From Sporocytophaga sp. (GTDB lineage: Bacteria; Bacteroidota; Bacteroidia; Cytophagales; Cytophagaceae), in assembly GCF_017745095.1 (NCBI RefSeq), contig NZ_JAGHZZ010000001.1, positions 1-64,000 of the forward strand: 64,000 nucleotides of DNA, in the 5' to 3' direction. Under the pieces are notes generated by a model. It ran no database searches. It was given only the letters and a program-made list of their open reading frames with translations, and was not told the origin of the DNA. The translations under genes and the position numbers were made by a program. Positions 47,589 to 56,110 of the stretch are shown here, one piece after another; positions within the stretch are counted from its first letter, which is position 1; each line of letters opens with the position of its first letter.

Positions 47589-47625
47589 AAAGCCGGTTAA
47601 TCTTCATTACCGGCTTTGTTTTTTT
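47589..47625. terminator. Bidirectional terminator between convergent genes
   Basis: Perfect 9-bp stem AAAGCCGGT/ACCGGCTTT (47589-47597 and 47609-47617), A-run before and T-run after, serving the gene ending at 47566 (+) and the gene ending at 47642 (-). Confidence 0.9.
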
Positions 47626-47641
47626 ATTCTTATACTATTTA

Positions 47642-48502
47642 TTACTCTAAAGTAATAGTAGCATAAATATTTTCAAATGAGGGATCTGTAACATCTCCTT
47701 TCGATTCAATGGTCAAAGAAAATGCTTCAGCATTCATAGCCCCTTTCATTTTCTGCAAATATTTTACCTGAGGAATTACAGTACCTGAATTATCAGGAAT
47801 GCCTTCATTTACTGTCCAAAGCTGAAATGTTTTATCTTCTCTTACTGCATGCATATTTGCACCATCAACGAAAATATCCCCATTTGATCTATTCCAATAC
47901 AGAGGAACTTTAAAAGTCCCATCCGGACTGATCAATTCAATTTTTGTGAAATTAGAATCCTTTAAAACTTCAAGACTTAAAAGCGCAGATTGTAATTCAC
48001 TTTTAACAGTAACCATCTCGTTCAAAAGAGTTTCTTTCTCTTTTAATGAAGACTCTTTAACCAGTGAATTATCAGAATTCAAATTCACCAGGTCGTTATT
48101 TGCATTTTGCATTCTGTAAGCAAAAAATACAGCGGCTATGAGTGAAATGAGGGAGGTAACTATAAATATTGGAAGTAAAATATTGGAGGTTTTGCTTTTC
48201 TCCTCTAACATTTCAAACTTCTCTGCTTTTTCATTGACTACCTTTTTTGAGGTCTCCTCTGACTCACGCACTTCATTCTGCCTTGCCAAATCCTCAAGCA
48301 CCTGTCTTTTGTAACCAAGGGGAGGCGTCTTTTCAAAACACATCACATACTTTCTCAATGCATTTTGAAGTGTTCTTATTTCTTCATTTACATCCGGATT
48401 TCCTGCGCTCGCTATTTCAATTTCATGAGCCTCAGCTTCTGATAGCTCTCCCAGTACATAAAGTTCTAGTTTTCCGGAATTAATTAATTCTTGTGAAGTC
48501 AT
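47642..48502 (-). CDS. Anti-sigma factor, RskA-like
   Basis: A 286-residue membrane protein: a cytoplasmic helical N-terminus (MTSQELINSGKLELYVLGELSEAEAHEIE, ZAS-like anti-sigma region), one transmembrane helix (about 108-130, ILLPIFIVTSLISLIAAVFFAYRM), a short coiled coil and a periplasmic RskA-type C-terminal domain (VPLYWNRSNGDIFVDG, FQLWTVNEGIPDNSG). It starts immediately after the sigma gene at 48504. It is expected to hold that sigma factor until signal release. Confidence 0.88.
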   Translation of the reverse strand: MTSQELINSGKLELYVLGELSEAEAHEIEIASAGNPDVNEEIRTLQNALRKYVMCFEKTPPLGYKRQVLEDLARQNEVRESEETSKKVVNEKAEKFEMLEEKSKTSNILLPIFIVTSLISLIAAVFFAYRMQNANNDLVNLNSDNSLVKESSLKEKETLLNEMVTVKSELQSALLSLEVLKDSNFTKIELISPDGTFKVPLYWNRSNGDIFVDGANMHAVREDKTFQLWTVNEGIPDNSGTVIPQVKYLQKMKGAMNAEAFSLTIESKGDVTDPSFENIYATITLE

Positions 48503-48503
48503 T

Positions 48504-49055
48504 TCAGGAGTGTAAAGCTTTTAACATGTGCAAAGCTGCCTTAGCTTTATTTCTTACTGCATTTGCCGGTTGATTAAACTTTTCAGCAATTTGATCAATC
48601 GTCAAACCCTGGAAATAAATCAAATCAAGATAATGCTTTTGTTCCGGGTTAAGATTATTAAGAAAATCCCTTGAAACAGCAGGCTCCGTGTTTCCAAGAA
48701 TTCCTTCTTGTACTTTCAACTGCACAATATCTGATAAATTATTTTGCTTAAACCCTCTTTTGCTAACCAATTCTAAAGCAGTACTTCTTGCAATTCTCAA
48801 AAGCCAATCAAAAAACTTTTCAGTTTTATGATTGAATTCTGTTATCCTTTTTAATATTTCAGAAAATACTTCTTTAAATATCTTTTCCGCAGCTTTTTCA
48901 GAATTTGCTATACGTAACACAATTCCAAATACGGCAGGCGAGTAGTGGTCATAAAGATATTCCAATGCTTTCTGGTCTTTGCCTTTCAACAGGCCAACAA
49001 GAGCTTCTTCGGGGATGTGATCTTGCTGAATTTTTTCTTTAGCAGTATTTGCCAT
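48504..49055 (-). CDS. ECF sigma factor paired with the RskA-like anti-sigma
   Basis: A 183-residue sigma-70 family protein. Region 2 is KALEYLYDHYSPAVFGIVLRIAN...FKEVFSEILKRI, WLLRIARSTALELVSKRG, and region 4 is LNPEQKHYLDLIYFQGLTIDQIAEKFNQPANAVRNKAKAALHML. The gene ends one base before the anti-sigma gene start, so the two are one operon. The nearby gldN-like gene lies 119 bases upstream on the same strand but is not tightly linked. Confidence 0.9.
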   Translation of the reverse strand: MANTAKEKIQQDHIPEEALVGLLKGKDQKALEYLYDHYSPAVFGIVLRIANSEKAAEKIFKEVFSEILKRITEFNHKTEKFFDWLLRIARSTALELVSKRGFKQNNLSDIVQLKVQEGILGNTEPAVSRDFLNNLNPEQKHYLDLIYFQGLTIDQIAEKFNQPANAVRNKAKAALHMLKALHS

Positions 49056-49174
49056 GGTCTAAAATTACGAAACCTTTTCATCGTTCGATGGCTTTTTTCC
49101 GAAAAATATTTGTGATCACATTTTTATTTCCTGTACCTATTTATTCTGTTATTGCTTTTTATCTCAACATTTAA

Positions 49175-49870
49175 TCATGGATTGAAAAATCTATAGAGAT
49201 AATCATTAAGCACGTTTTCCTGGTGTCTTGCTGCAATAAAGGCTTTTAAAGGATCTGGATAAACCTGATCAAAATAATTTCCATTCCCGATTTTTACTAT
49301 GTAAGATTTATAAGTATGGGTCAGAAACAAATCATTAAAAGGAACTTTAACTCCTGAAAAATTGAGGCTATATGCTCTTTCATCCATATTAAATACTCTA
49401 CTACAATCATCATATTTAAAATAGGCAAGTGGTTCAGTAATACCTCTGTAATTTTCTGTTTGTGGAATTATCAAAGCAATATATTTTTGTTCAAAAACAA
49501 ATTCCGATCTGTGTTTATCAAAGATGATATCTTCACCCAATTCTATTTCCTTTAATGTATGCGAAAAAATAAAGCCAATGCTGTCTTCTTCCGACATTAT
49601 AACTTTAGATAATATTTCCTCTCTTGAAACTTCCTCCTTACACAGTCTGTCTCTGTATGGTAGCAGATTGCCTTTTTCTAAAGCATTTAGCAAAATCTCA
49701 GACAGAACTGCATTTTCCCCAAACAATTCAACATTCCTTGGATCTCGTAAAGAAAGCGCTCTCACAAGATGCTTTCTGAAAAGAACATCTTGTTCTCTGA
49801 CATTTAGATTTTGCCCCAAAGCTAAATTTGATATTCCGAGAAAAAATAAAATTAATGTGATGCCTTTCAT
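49175..49870 (-). CDS. GldN-like T9SS/gliding protein
   Basis: A 231-residue exported protein (signal peptide MKGITLILFFLGISNLALGQ). The GldN family pattern is visible: NVREQDVLFRKHLVRALSLRD (like VREADVMWSK..WRVIDLR), LGEDIIFDKHRSEFVF (like FFDKQRS), FNDLFLTHTYKSYIVK (like FDDLFWKR.F.SYIVKESN) and a C-terminal helical tail with the E.V..YLY pattern. GldN is a periplasmic component of the T9SS ring/GldK complex. It is apart from gldKLM here and may be a paralogue rather than the main GldN. Confidence 0.65.
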   Translation of the reverse strand: MKGITLILFFLGISNLALGQNLNVREQDVLFRKHLVRALSLRDPRNVELFGENAVLSEILLNALEKGNLLPYRDRLCKEEVSREEILSKVIMSEEDSIGFIFSHTLKEIELGEDIIFDKHRSEFVFEQKYIALIIPQTENYRGITEPLAYFKYDDCSRVFNMDERAYSLNFSGVKVPFNDLFLTHTYKSYIVKIGNGNYFDQVYPDPLKAFIAARHQENVLNDYLYRFFNP

Positions 49871-50012
49871 AATAGAAAATTTATGAAAGAACGAACCTGA
49901 AACAGAAATTATTTAATTTATCTGTCAAATGCAGACACCTTATCAACAAGAGGGCAATCGGGCAAAAACAAAATAACTTCTACATGGTTAAATTTTCATA
50001 ATCCCGGTCTTA

Positions 50013-50741
50013 ATGAAAGCACTTCTTAAAAACAGATTCACAGGTATATTTCTCGTTGCAGTTTGCTTTTTAACTTTTACGAATAACATAGCAACAGCAC
50101 AAGATATACATGATCCTTGGAAAATAAATATATACTTTTCACCCGAATATACTTCACGGTTTTTAAGTGTTACAAGCGATCAATCCAATGTTAAAGAATT
50201 GAGAAAAAATGAAAATGGGACATTCGGATACTCAATCGGGCTAAATTTTGAAAAACATCTAAATGATCGCTTTGCATTTGGACTTGGTGGAAGATATAGC
50301 AAAAAGGGTTATAAAAAACCGTTAACAACATTAAGTGCACCTATAAATGGGAATGACCAAACCAAAGGATCTTTCAAAGCGGAATTATTGGAATTTCCGG
50401 TTTTTGTGGATTATAGTTACATAAAAAAAGAGAAATTAGCTCTTTTCTTGAGAGTTGGGCCGTCTTTTAATTATTTGATTGAAGCTAAGGAAAAAACTGA
50501 TTATTACTCATCAGGCGTTTTAACAGAAACAACAGAATTAACGCGAGATGATGCAAATCTGAATAATTTCATAATGGGAGGGAATATAGGTACTGGTGTT
50601 CAGGCATATATTTCTAAGAATATTGGCTTAATGCTCATGCCACAGTTTACTTACTTTTTTACGCCGTTACGAAAAAATGTACCCGAAAAAGAAAGACTTT
50701 ACTCAATAGGAGTAAATGGAGGTATAATACTTGCCTTTTAA
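50013..50741 (+). CDS. Outer-membrane beta-barrel protein
   Basis: A 242-residue protein with a signal peptide (up to about ATAQD), alternating amphipathic strands (KINIYFSPEYTSRFLSV, FGYSIGLNFEKHLNDRFAFGLGGRYSKKGYK, LEFPVFVDYSYIKK, ALFLRVGPSFNYLI) and a C-terminal strand ending LAF. It belongs to the outer_membrane beta-barrel (PorT/OMP_b-brl_2-like) set. Role unknown. Its transcription is divergent from the GldN-like gene. Confidence 0.8.
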   Translation: MKALLKNRFTGIFLVAVCFLTFTNNIATAQDIHDPWKINIYFSPEYTSRFLSVTSDQSNVKELRKNENGTFGYSIGLNFEKHLNDRFAFGLGGRYSKKGYKKPLTTLSAPINGNDQTKGSFKAELLEFPVFVDYSYIKKEKLALFLRVGPSFNYLIEAKEKTDYYSSGVLTETTELTRDDANLNNFIMGGNIGTGVQAYISKNIGLMLMPQFTYFFTPLRKNVPEKERLYSIGVNGGIILAF

Positions 50742-51013
50742 ATTAATTATACTTTTAAGAAAAATTTTTTAAAACCTAAACCTTGTGTATACCTGACAAG
50801 TATATACATAGCCTTGAATAAATTTCCAAAAAATTTAATTATTTGTCTATAAAATTATAATTTAGTAATATAGTTTGGAAAAAGTTCGTTTGAGGAGAAA
50901 TTCCTTCAACAAAAAAATTTATTATATAATTCAACTAATTAATTGTATTTTATATTGGAAGTACATAAATTAGCGAATTATTCTGGAAGTGTATACAATT
51001 TAAGAAACAGGTT

Positions 51014-52204
51014 ATGAATAAAATTTTCACCACTTTAAAAGGGCTTTCTCTCATAGCAACAGGAGCAGTAATTATTACTGCCTGTTCAAAGGGAAATCCT
51101 ACCAGCACCAACCCGGGCAAAGAAAGCACGGTTACCGGTCTGGCTTACAATGAAGAAAACGGTTTTGAAGTTAAAGATTTCCAAGGCCAGCCTGAAGGGC
51201 CAAACCTTGTGTATATCGAAGGCGGTAGAACTGTTTTAGGTTCTTTCGAAGAAGATATTCTTAAGTCGGGAGACAACGTAGAAAGAACTGTTACAGTAGC
51301 GTCTTTCTACATGGATGAAACTGAAATTGCAAACATTCACTGGTTAGAGTATTTATTTTATATCCAGAGAGACTCTTCTCAGGAATTCTATGAATCGGCT
51401 CTTCCTGATACAAACGTTTGGGCAAGTGAGCTTGCTTACAATGACCCATATGTTGAGCATTATTTAAGATACCCAGGTTTCCGTTATTTCCCATTAGTAG
51501 GAGTTAACTGGATTCAAGCAGTTGATTACTGTACTTGGAGAACTAGAGTTGTAAACAATGAACTTGCTAAAGATGCAGGAGTTGAAGTACCTGAAGGCGG
51601 AGGAAGAATTCCTCTTGAGTCTGGTGTTGTACTTCCAAACTATAGACTTCCATCTGAGGCTGAGTGGGAATATGCTGCTCAAGCTCTTATCGGAAATCAG
51701 TGGTTGGATGAAAACCAGACACACAAAAGACTTTATCCATGGGATGGTCACGCACTTAGAAATCCGTATGGAAAACAAATGGGTATGTTCCTTGCCAACT
51801 TTAAAAGAGGTAGAGGTGACTATGCCGGTATCGCTGGTAAATTGAATGATGGTGCAATGATCACTACTTATATCTACGAATATCCTCCAAATGACTTCGG
51901 TCTTTACAACATGGCTGGTAACGTAAACGAGTGGGTATATGATGTTTATCGTCCTCTATCTTTCCAAGATTTTGATGATCTGAACCCACTTAGAAGAAAC
52001 GGATTCCTTGACGAAGAAAAAGGATACGACAAAGCTGGATTCCAATCTCTAATTGATGACCACGTAAGAGTTTACAAAGGTGGTAGCTGGAAAGACGTTG
52101 CTTACTGGATGTCTCCAGGAACCAGAAGATATCTTGCAGAAGATTCTTGTACTGCAACTATCGGATTCCGTTGCGCAATGATCCAAGCTGGAACAAACTA
52201 TTAA
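51014..52204 (+). CDS. gldJ: GldJ-like gliding motility lipoprotein (SUMF1/FGE fold)
   Basis: A 396-residue lipoprotein (MNKIFTTLKGLSLIATGAVIITACSK). The body has the formylglycine-generating-enzyme fold: FYMDETEIANIHWLEYLFYI, GVNWIQAVDYCTWRTRVVNNEL, YRLPSEAEWEYAAQALI, NMAGNVNEWVYDVYRP, GFRCAMIQAG. GLVYIEGGRTVLG-type and VEHYLRYPGFRYFPLVGVNW phrases match GldJ, an outer-membrane-side T9SS lipoprotein. The related GldK has the same fold, but the long N-terminal ALPDTNVW/ELAYNDPYVEHYLRYP block favours GldJ. It is shorter than F. johnsoniae GldJ. Strong terminator downstream at 52226. Confidence 0.8.
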   Translation: MNKIFTTLKGLSLIATGAVIITACSKGNPTSTNPGKESTVTGLAYNEENGFEVKDFQGQPEGPNLVYIEGGRTVLGSFEEDILKSGDNVERTVTVASFYMDETEIANIHWLEYLFYIQRDSSQEFYESALPDTNVWASELAYNDPYVEHYLRYPGFRYFPLVGVNWIQAVDYCTWRTRVVNNELAKDAGVEVPEGGGRIPLESGVVLPNYRLPSEAEWEYAAQALIGNQWLDENQTHKRLYPWDGHALRNPYGKQMGMFLANFKRGRGDYAGIAGKLNDGAMITTYIYEYPPNDFGLYNMAGNVNEWVYDVYRPLSFQDFDDLNPLRRNGFLDEEKGYDKAGFQSLIDDHVRVYKGGSWKDVAYWMSPGTRRYLAEDSCTATIGFRCAMIQAGTNY

Positions 52205-52225
52205 TAGAAATTTAATTAAATCTAT

Positions 52226-52259
52226 AAAAGCCTTTGGGTATGACCCAAAGGCTTTTTTT
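52226..52259. terminator. Bidirectional terminator of gldJ and comF
   Basis: A 14-bp perfect stem (52226-52239 with 52243-52256) with a 3-base loop and flanking A and T runs, overlapping the comF stop region. Confidence 0.92.
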
Positions 52260-52944
52260 ATGTTGCAATTGCCACAGATGCAATACTTACTTTTGAGGCG
52301 CCCGCTTCAAGTAAAGCAACCAGACAAGCTTCCATGGTGGACCCTGTTGTAACAACATCATCAATCAGCAGAATATGCTTCCCTGAAACTTCAGAGTCAT
52401 CTTTTACTTTAAAAATTCCATCAACATTTTTCCATCTCAGTATCCTGCTAATTTTTGTCTGGGTAGAATTTGAAACAACCCTGCCTACCACTTCTTTACA
52501 ACACACACCAAGACTTTCTCCAAGTCCTTCTCCAATTACAAAACTCTGATTATATCTTCTAGATTTCAATCTTTTTGAATGTAGAGGTACAGGAGCAATC
52601 AGGTCTGGTTTAAAGTCGGGAGACTTTTTAAGAATTTCCCAACCAAATTTTTTTCCCAAAAACCTCCCGGCAGCTTTATTTCCCTCATATTTTATCTCAA
52701 ATAAAATATTTTGGACAATGCTTTTTTTCTGGAACTTAAGGAAAACAAAAGCATGATCGACCTTTACTTTACCATAAAATCGCTTCTCTAATTCATTGTC
52801 CGTCAAAAGGCCAATATCCGCTTTGGGCAAGTTTACTAGGCAGGAAGTACACAGAATTTCTTCGTTGATTAACAATCCATCATCACACCCAGCACATAGT
52901 GGAGGGTATATCAATTCAAAAAATGAATAAAATAAGTTCTTCAT
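52258..52944 (-). CDS. comF: ComF-family phosphoribosyltransferase-like protein
   Basis: A 228-residue protein of the ComF/GntX family: an N-terminal four-Cys Zn motif (CAGCDDG...CTSC), then a PRPP-binding phosphoribosyltransferase domain with HILLIDDVVTTGSTMEAC near 190. Members act in DNA uptake or recombination in several bacteria; the exact reaction is not established. It is convergent with gldJ. Confidence 0.88.
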   Translation of the reverse strand: MKNLFYSFFELIYPPLCAGCDDGLLINEEILCTSCLVNLPKADIGLLTDNELEKRFYGKVKVDHAFVFLKFQKKSIVQNILFEIKYEGNKAAGRFLGKKFGWEILKKSPDFKPDLIAPVPLHSKRLKSRRYNQSFVIGEGLGESLGVCCKEVVGRVVSNSTQTKISRILRWKNVDGIFKVKDDSEVSGKHILLIDDVVTTGSTMEACLVALLEAGASKVSIASVAIAT

Positions 52945-53022
52945 AGCTGGTTAAAAGTGAATCAAAATAAAGTAAAACTAATTATCATTTCATAACTTGA
53001 ACCAATATTATAATAAATAAAG

Positions 53023-53361
53023 ATGTCAGCCGATAAAGATTTTGACCCGGAATGGATAGCACTTCTTGACAGTTTGAAAGCAGTAATTGGGAAAAGACCA
53101 AACATGGACGCTATACTGTTTCTAATAGGAGTGCAAGAGCTTGGGCAAGGTAAAAGAAACTATTCCAAAGAAGAAAAACAGGATCTGATGCATATCGGGA
53201 TATGCAAACTCCTAAGTTTGTCAGGATATTACGAACTTGAAGGACAGGATCAGGATGGATGGCCGCATTGGAAGTTAGTTAAAAATCTACCTCAATTTGA
53301 CCTTAGAGAACAGGAAAAGCTACTCAAAATGCATATAAAAGAGTATTTCAAAACACTTTAA
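53023..53361 (+). CDS. Conserved small protein upstream of xth
   Basis: A 112-residue soluble protein, no signal or membrane segment. It has a SLKAVIGKRPNMDAILFLIGVQELGQGKR core, followed by a DLMHIGICKLLSLSGYYEL helix and the phrase DGWPHWKLVKNLP. It resembles a conserved Bacteroidota protein of unknown role and lies 10 bases upstream of xth, so it is probably co-transcribed with it. Confidence 0.7.
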   Translation: MSADKDFDPEWIALLDSLKAVIGKRPNMDAILFLIGVQELGQGKRNYSKEEKQDLMHIGICKLLSLSGYYELEGQDQDGWPHWKLVKNLPQFDLREQEKLLKMHIKEYFKTL

Positions 53362-53371
53362 TACATTTCAA

Positions 53372-54136
53372 TTGAAAATACTAACATATAATGTAAATGG
53401 CTTAAGATCAGCTATTAGTAAAGGATTTGTAAAGTGGCTTAGTGCAACAGGGGCAGATGTAATTTGCCTTCAGGAAATAAAATCAACTCCCGAACAAGTA
53501 GAAACTACAGAAATTGAAGAATTAGGATTTAAATATTTGAGCTGGCATCCTGCAGTCAAAAAGGGTTATAGTGGAGTTGCGATTTTTTCAAAAATTAAAC
53601 CTGTAAATGTCTGTGTAGGTTGTGGTATGGAAAAATACGATTATGAGGGTAGAGTTTTAAGAATAGATTTTGAAACTTTTTCCATTCTCAACGTATATAT
53701 GCCTTCAGGATCTAGCGGTGAAGAGAGACAAGCCTTTAAAATGTGCTGGTTAGATGATTTTTATAATTATGTTTCCACACTTAGGACAGATTTCCCCCGT
53801 TTAATTGTTTGTGGCGATTATAATATTTGCCATAAAGCAATAGATATACACAACCCAAAGTCCAACGTTAACTCTTCGGGTTTTTTACCGGAAGAGAGGG
53901 CATGGATGACTAAATTCTTTGAAAGCGGTTTTGTAGATGCGTTCCGGCACTTTAATTCTGAACCTCATCATTATACATGGTGGACATACAGAATGAATGC
54001 GAGAAGTAAAAATCTTGGCTGGCGCATAGACTATCACGCCGTAACAGAAAATTTAAAGGAGCGCCTTAAAAGGGCAATTATATTAAACGAAGCTAAACAT
54101 TCAGACCACTGCCCTGTACTAATTGAAATTGTTTAG
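53372..54136 (+). CDS. xth: Exodeoxyribonuclease III (Xth)
   Basis: A 254-residue AP endonuclease/3' exonuclease, TTG start at 53372 (MKILTYNVNGLRSAISKGF). Family catalytic motifs: TYNVNGLRSA, ICLQEIKST (metal Glu), KKGYSGVAIFSK, VCGDYNICHKAIDIHNPKS (Asp/Asn), and the terminal NEAKHSDHCPVLIEI (catalytic His). Active in base-excision repair. Confidence 0.95.
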   Translation: MKILTYNVNGLRSAISKGFVKWLSATGADVICLQEIKSTPEQVETTEIEELGFKYLSWHPAVKKGYSGVAIFSKIKPVNVCVGCGMEKYDYEGRVLRIDFETFSILNVYMPSGSSGEERQAFKMCWLDDFYNYVSTLRTDFPRLIVCGDYNICHKAIDIHNPKSNVNSSGFLPEERAWMTKFFESGFVDAFRHFNSEPHHYTWWTYRMNARSKNLGWRIDYHAVTENLKERLKRAIILNEAKHSDHCPVLIEIV

Positions 54137-54230
54137 ATCAATATTTTCGTTTAATGCATTTTGTTATTAAATTGGCCTCTTTAAAAATTTAATTGGGTTT
54201 TGAATGTTCAACCAATTTTTTAAAAAATAA

Positions 54231-55994
54231 ATGAAGAAATTGTTATTAACCTTAGCGTGCGCCGGGGTGCTGTTATCATCATGTGATACAACAAAAGAAA
54301 CTGGCAGCGGAGAATCTTCCAGCCTAACTGCTGCGAAGGGAGGAAGATATTATGGCGGAGTGTTTAAAGTTAATGAGTCCGACTACATTAAGAACCTATT
54401 CCCTCATAATATAACCGACGCAATATCTTATCGCGTTGCAAATCAGGTCTATGAAGGACTAATGAAATTTAATCAAGCCGATCTAAGCCTTATTAAAGGT
54501 ATAGCGGAAGATTATTCAGTAGATCCAAGCAAAACTGTTTACACATTTAAAATTAGGAAGGGAGTATTCTTTCACGATAACGAATGTTTCCCAGGCGGAA
54601 AAGGCAGAGAATTAACTGCGGAAGACGTTAAGTTCTGTTTTACTCAACTTTGCACTCAAAACATTAACAATCAAGGATTTAGCGTATTTCAAGGAATTTT
54701 GAAAGGCGCTGACGAATACTATAAAGCTTCAGAAGGCGGAAAAAAAACTTCATTTGAAGTAGAAGGTATTAAAGTAGTTGATCCAAATACTATTCAATTT
54801 ACCCTTACTGCTCCAAATTCAATTTTCCTATATAACCTTGCAAGACCGTTCACTTATATTTTCCCTAAAGAAGCTTTGGAAAAATATGGTCTTGAAATGA
54901 GAACAAAAGCAGTAGGAACAGGACCATTTAAAATTTTCAGCATTGAAGATGATATCTCTATCATCCTTAAGAAAAATGAAAATTACTGGGGTTCTGATGA
55001 ACATGGAAACAAGTTACCATTCTTGGATGCTATAAAAATCAAGTTTATTAAAGACAAGAAAACTGAGCTTTTAGAATTCAAAAAAGGAAATCTTGATATG
55101 ATGTACAGACTTCCAACTGACCACATCATAGAAATCCTTGAAGAGGTAAAAGGAAATAAAGGCCAATTCGGACAATATGACCTTCAAAGAACTCCTGAAA
55201 TGGCAACTCACTTCCTTTCATTCCTTAATCAAGGTAAAATCTTTAATAACAAAGATTTAAGAAAGGCATTCTCTTTTGCCATAGACAGAAAGAAAATACT
55301 TGAATTCGTACTTAACGGAGAAGGTTATGCTCCTGCGACGCACGGAATTACACCTATAGATATCTTTAAGAATCCGGTTTATGACGTTAGCAAAATCAAT
55401 GGCTATGACCTTAACCTTGATTCTGCAAAATACTATCTGAAGAAAGCAGGATATCCTGACGGAAAAGGATTTCCTAAAATTACTCTAGAGCTTAACTCTG
55501 ATGGAGAAAGAAATGCTGCAGTAGCTGAAGAAATTCAGAAACAACTTAAAGAGCATCTAAACATTTCAATTGAACTGAACATTGTACCATTCGCTCAGTT
55601 AGTTGAGAACATGATCAATGGAAAGAGCGACTTTTTCAGAGGTGGTTGGATTGCAGATTATCCAAACCCTGAAAACTTCTTGTGGTTCTTCTATGGAAAA
55701 ACTGTTCCAGCAAGCCTTGAAAAGCCATCCTATCCAAATATGATGAGATACAAGAGCGATAAGTTTGACAAACTTTATGAGGAAGGTTTAAAAGCTACTA
55801 CTCAAGAAGAAGCATTCAAACATTTCCTTGAAGCAGAAAACATAGTAATGCAGGATGCTCCAATCATGGTATTATGGTACGATGAAGGATACAGATTAAT
55901 GCAGGCTTTTGTAAAGAATTTCCCGAACAATGCAATGCAATACAGGGACTTCACAAACGTCTACTTTGAGTATCCAAAGAAAGCGGACATGTAA
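54231..55994 (+). CDS. Oligopeptide/peptide ABC transporter substrate-binding lipoprotein
   Basis: A 587-residue lipoprotein (MKKLLLTLACAGVLLSSC). It has the SBP_bac_5 fold (OppA/DppA): GGVFKVNESDYIKNLFPHN, YTFKIRKGVFFHDN, AEDVKFCFTQL, GTGPFKIFSIEDDISIILKKN, AFSFAIDRKKILEFVLNGEGYAP, and GWIADYPNPENFLWFFYG near the end. It binds peptides or related solutes outside the inner membrane. No permease or ATPase gene is adjacent, so the partners are elsewhere. Confidence 0.93.
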   Translation: MKKLLLTLACAGVLLSSCDTTKETGSGESSSLTAAKGGRYYGGVFKVNESDYIKNLFPHNITDAISYRVANQVYEGLMKFNQADLSLIKGIAEDYSVDPSKTVYTFKIRKGVFFHDNECFPGGKGRELTAEDVKFCFTQLCTQNINNQGFSVFQGILKGADEYYKASEGGKKTSFEVEGIKVVDPNTIQFTLTAPNSIFLYNLARPFTYIFPKEALEKYGLEMRTKAVGTGPFKIFSIEDDISIILKKNENYWGSDEHGNKLPFLDAIKIKFIKDKKTELLEFKKGNLDMMYRLPTDHIIEILEEVKGNKGQFGQYDLQRTPEMATHFLSFLNQGKIFNNKDLRKAFSFAIDRKKILEFVLNGEGYAPATHGITPIDIFKNPVYDVSKINGYDLNLDSAKYYLKKAGYPDGKGFPKITLELNSDGERNAAVAEEIQKQLKEHLNISIELNIVPFAQLVENMINGKSDFFRGGWIADYPNPENFLWFFYGKTVPASLEKPSYPNMMRYKSDKFDKLYEEGLKATTQEEAFKHFLEAENIVMQDAPIMVLWYDEGYRLMQAFVKNFPNNAMQYRDFTNVYFEYPKKADM

Positions 55995-56027
55995 TTGGTT
56001 GAATTAAAACTTATTAATAACCATTTT

Positions 56028-56054
56028 GAGCAGGATCGAAGTTCGGTCCTGCTC
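56028..56054 (+). terminator. Hairpin downstream of the substrate-binding gene
   Basis: GAGCAGGA (56028-56035) pairs with TCCTGCTC (56047-56054); only a weak T-rich tail follows. Confidence 0.5.
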
Positions 56055-56110
56055 ATCTTAATTTAAAAGGCCTACAAAAATAATCAACTGGACGACCTCG
56101 TTAAGAAGTG

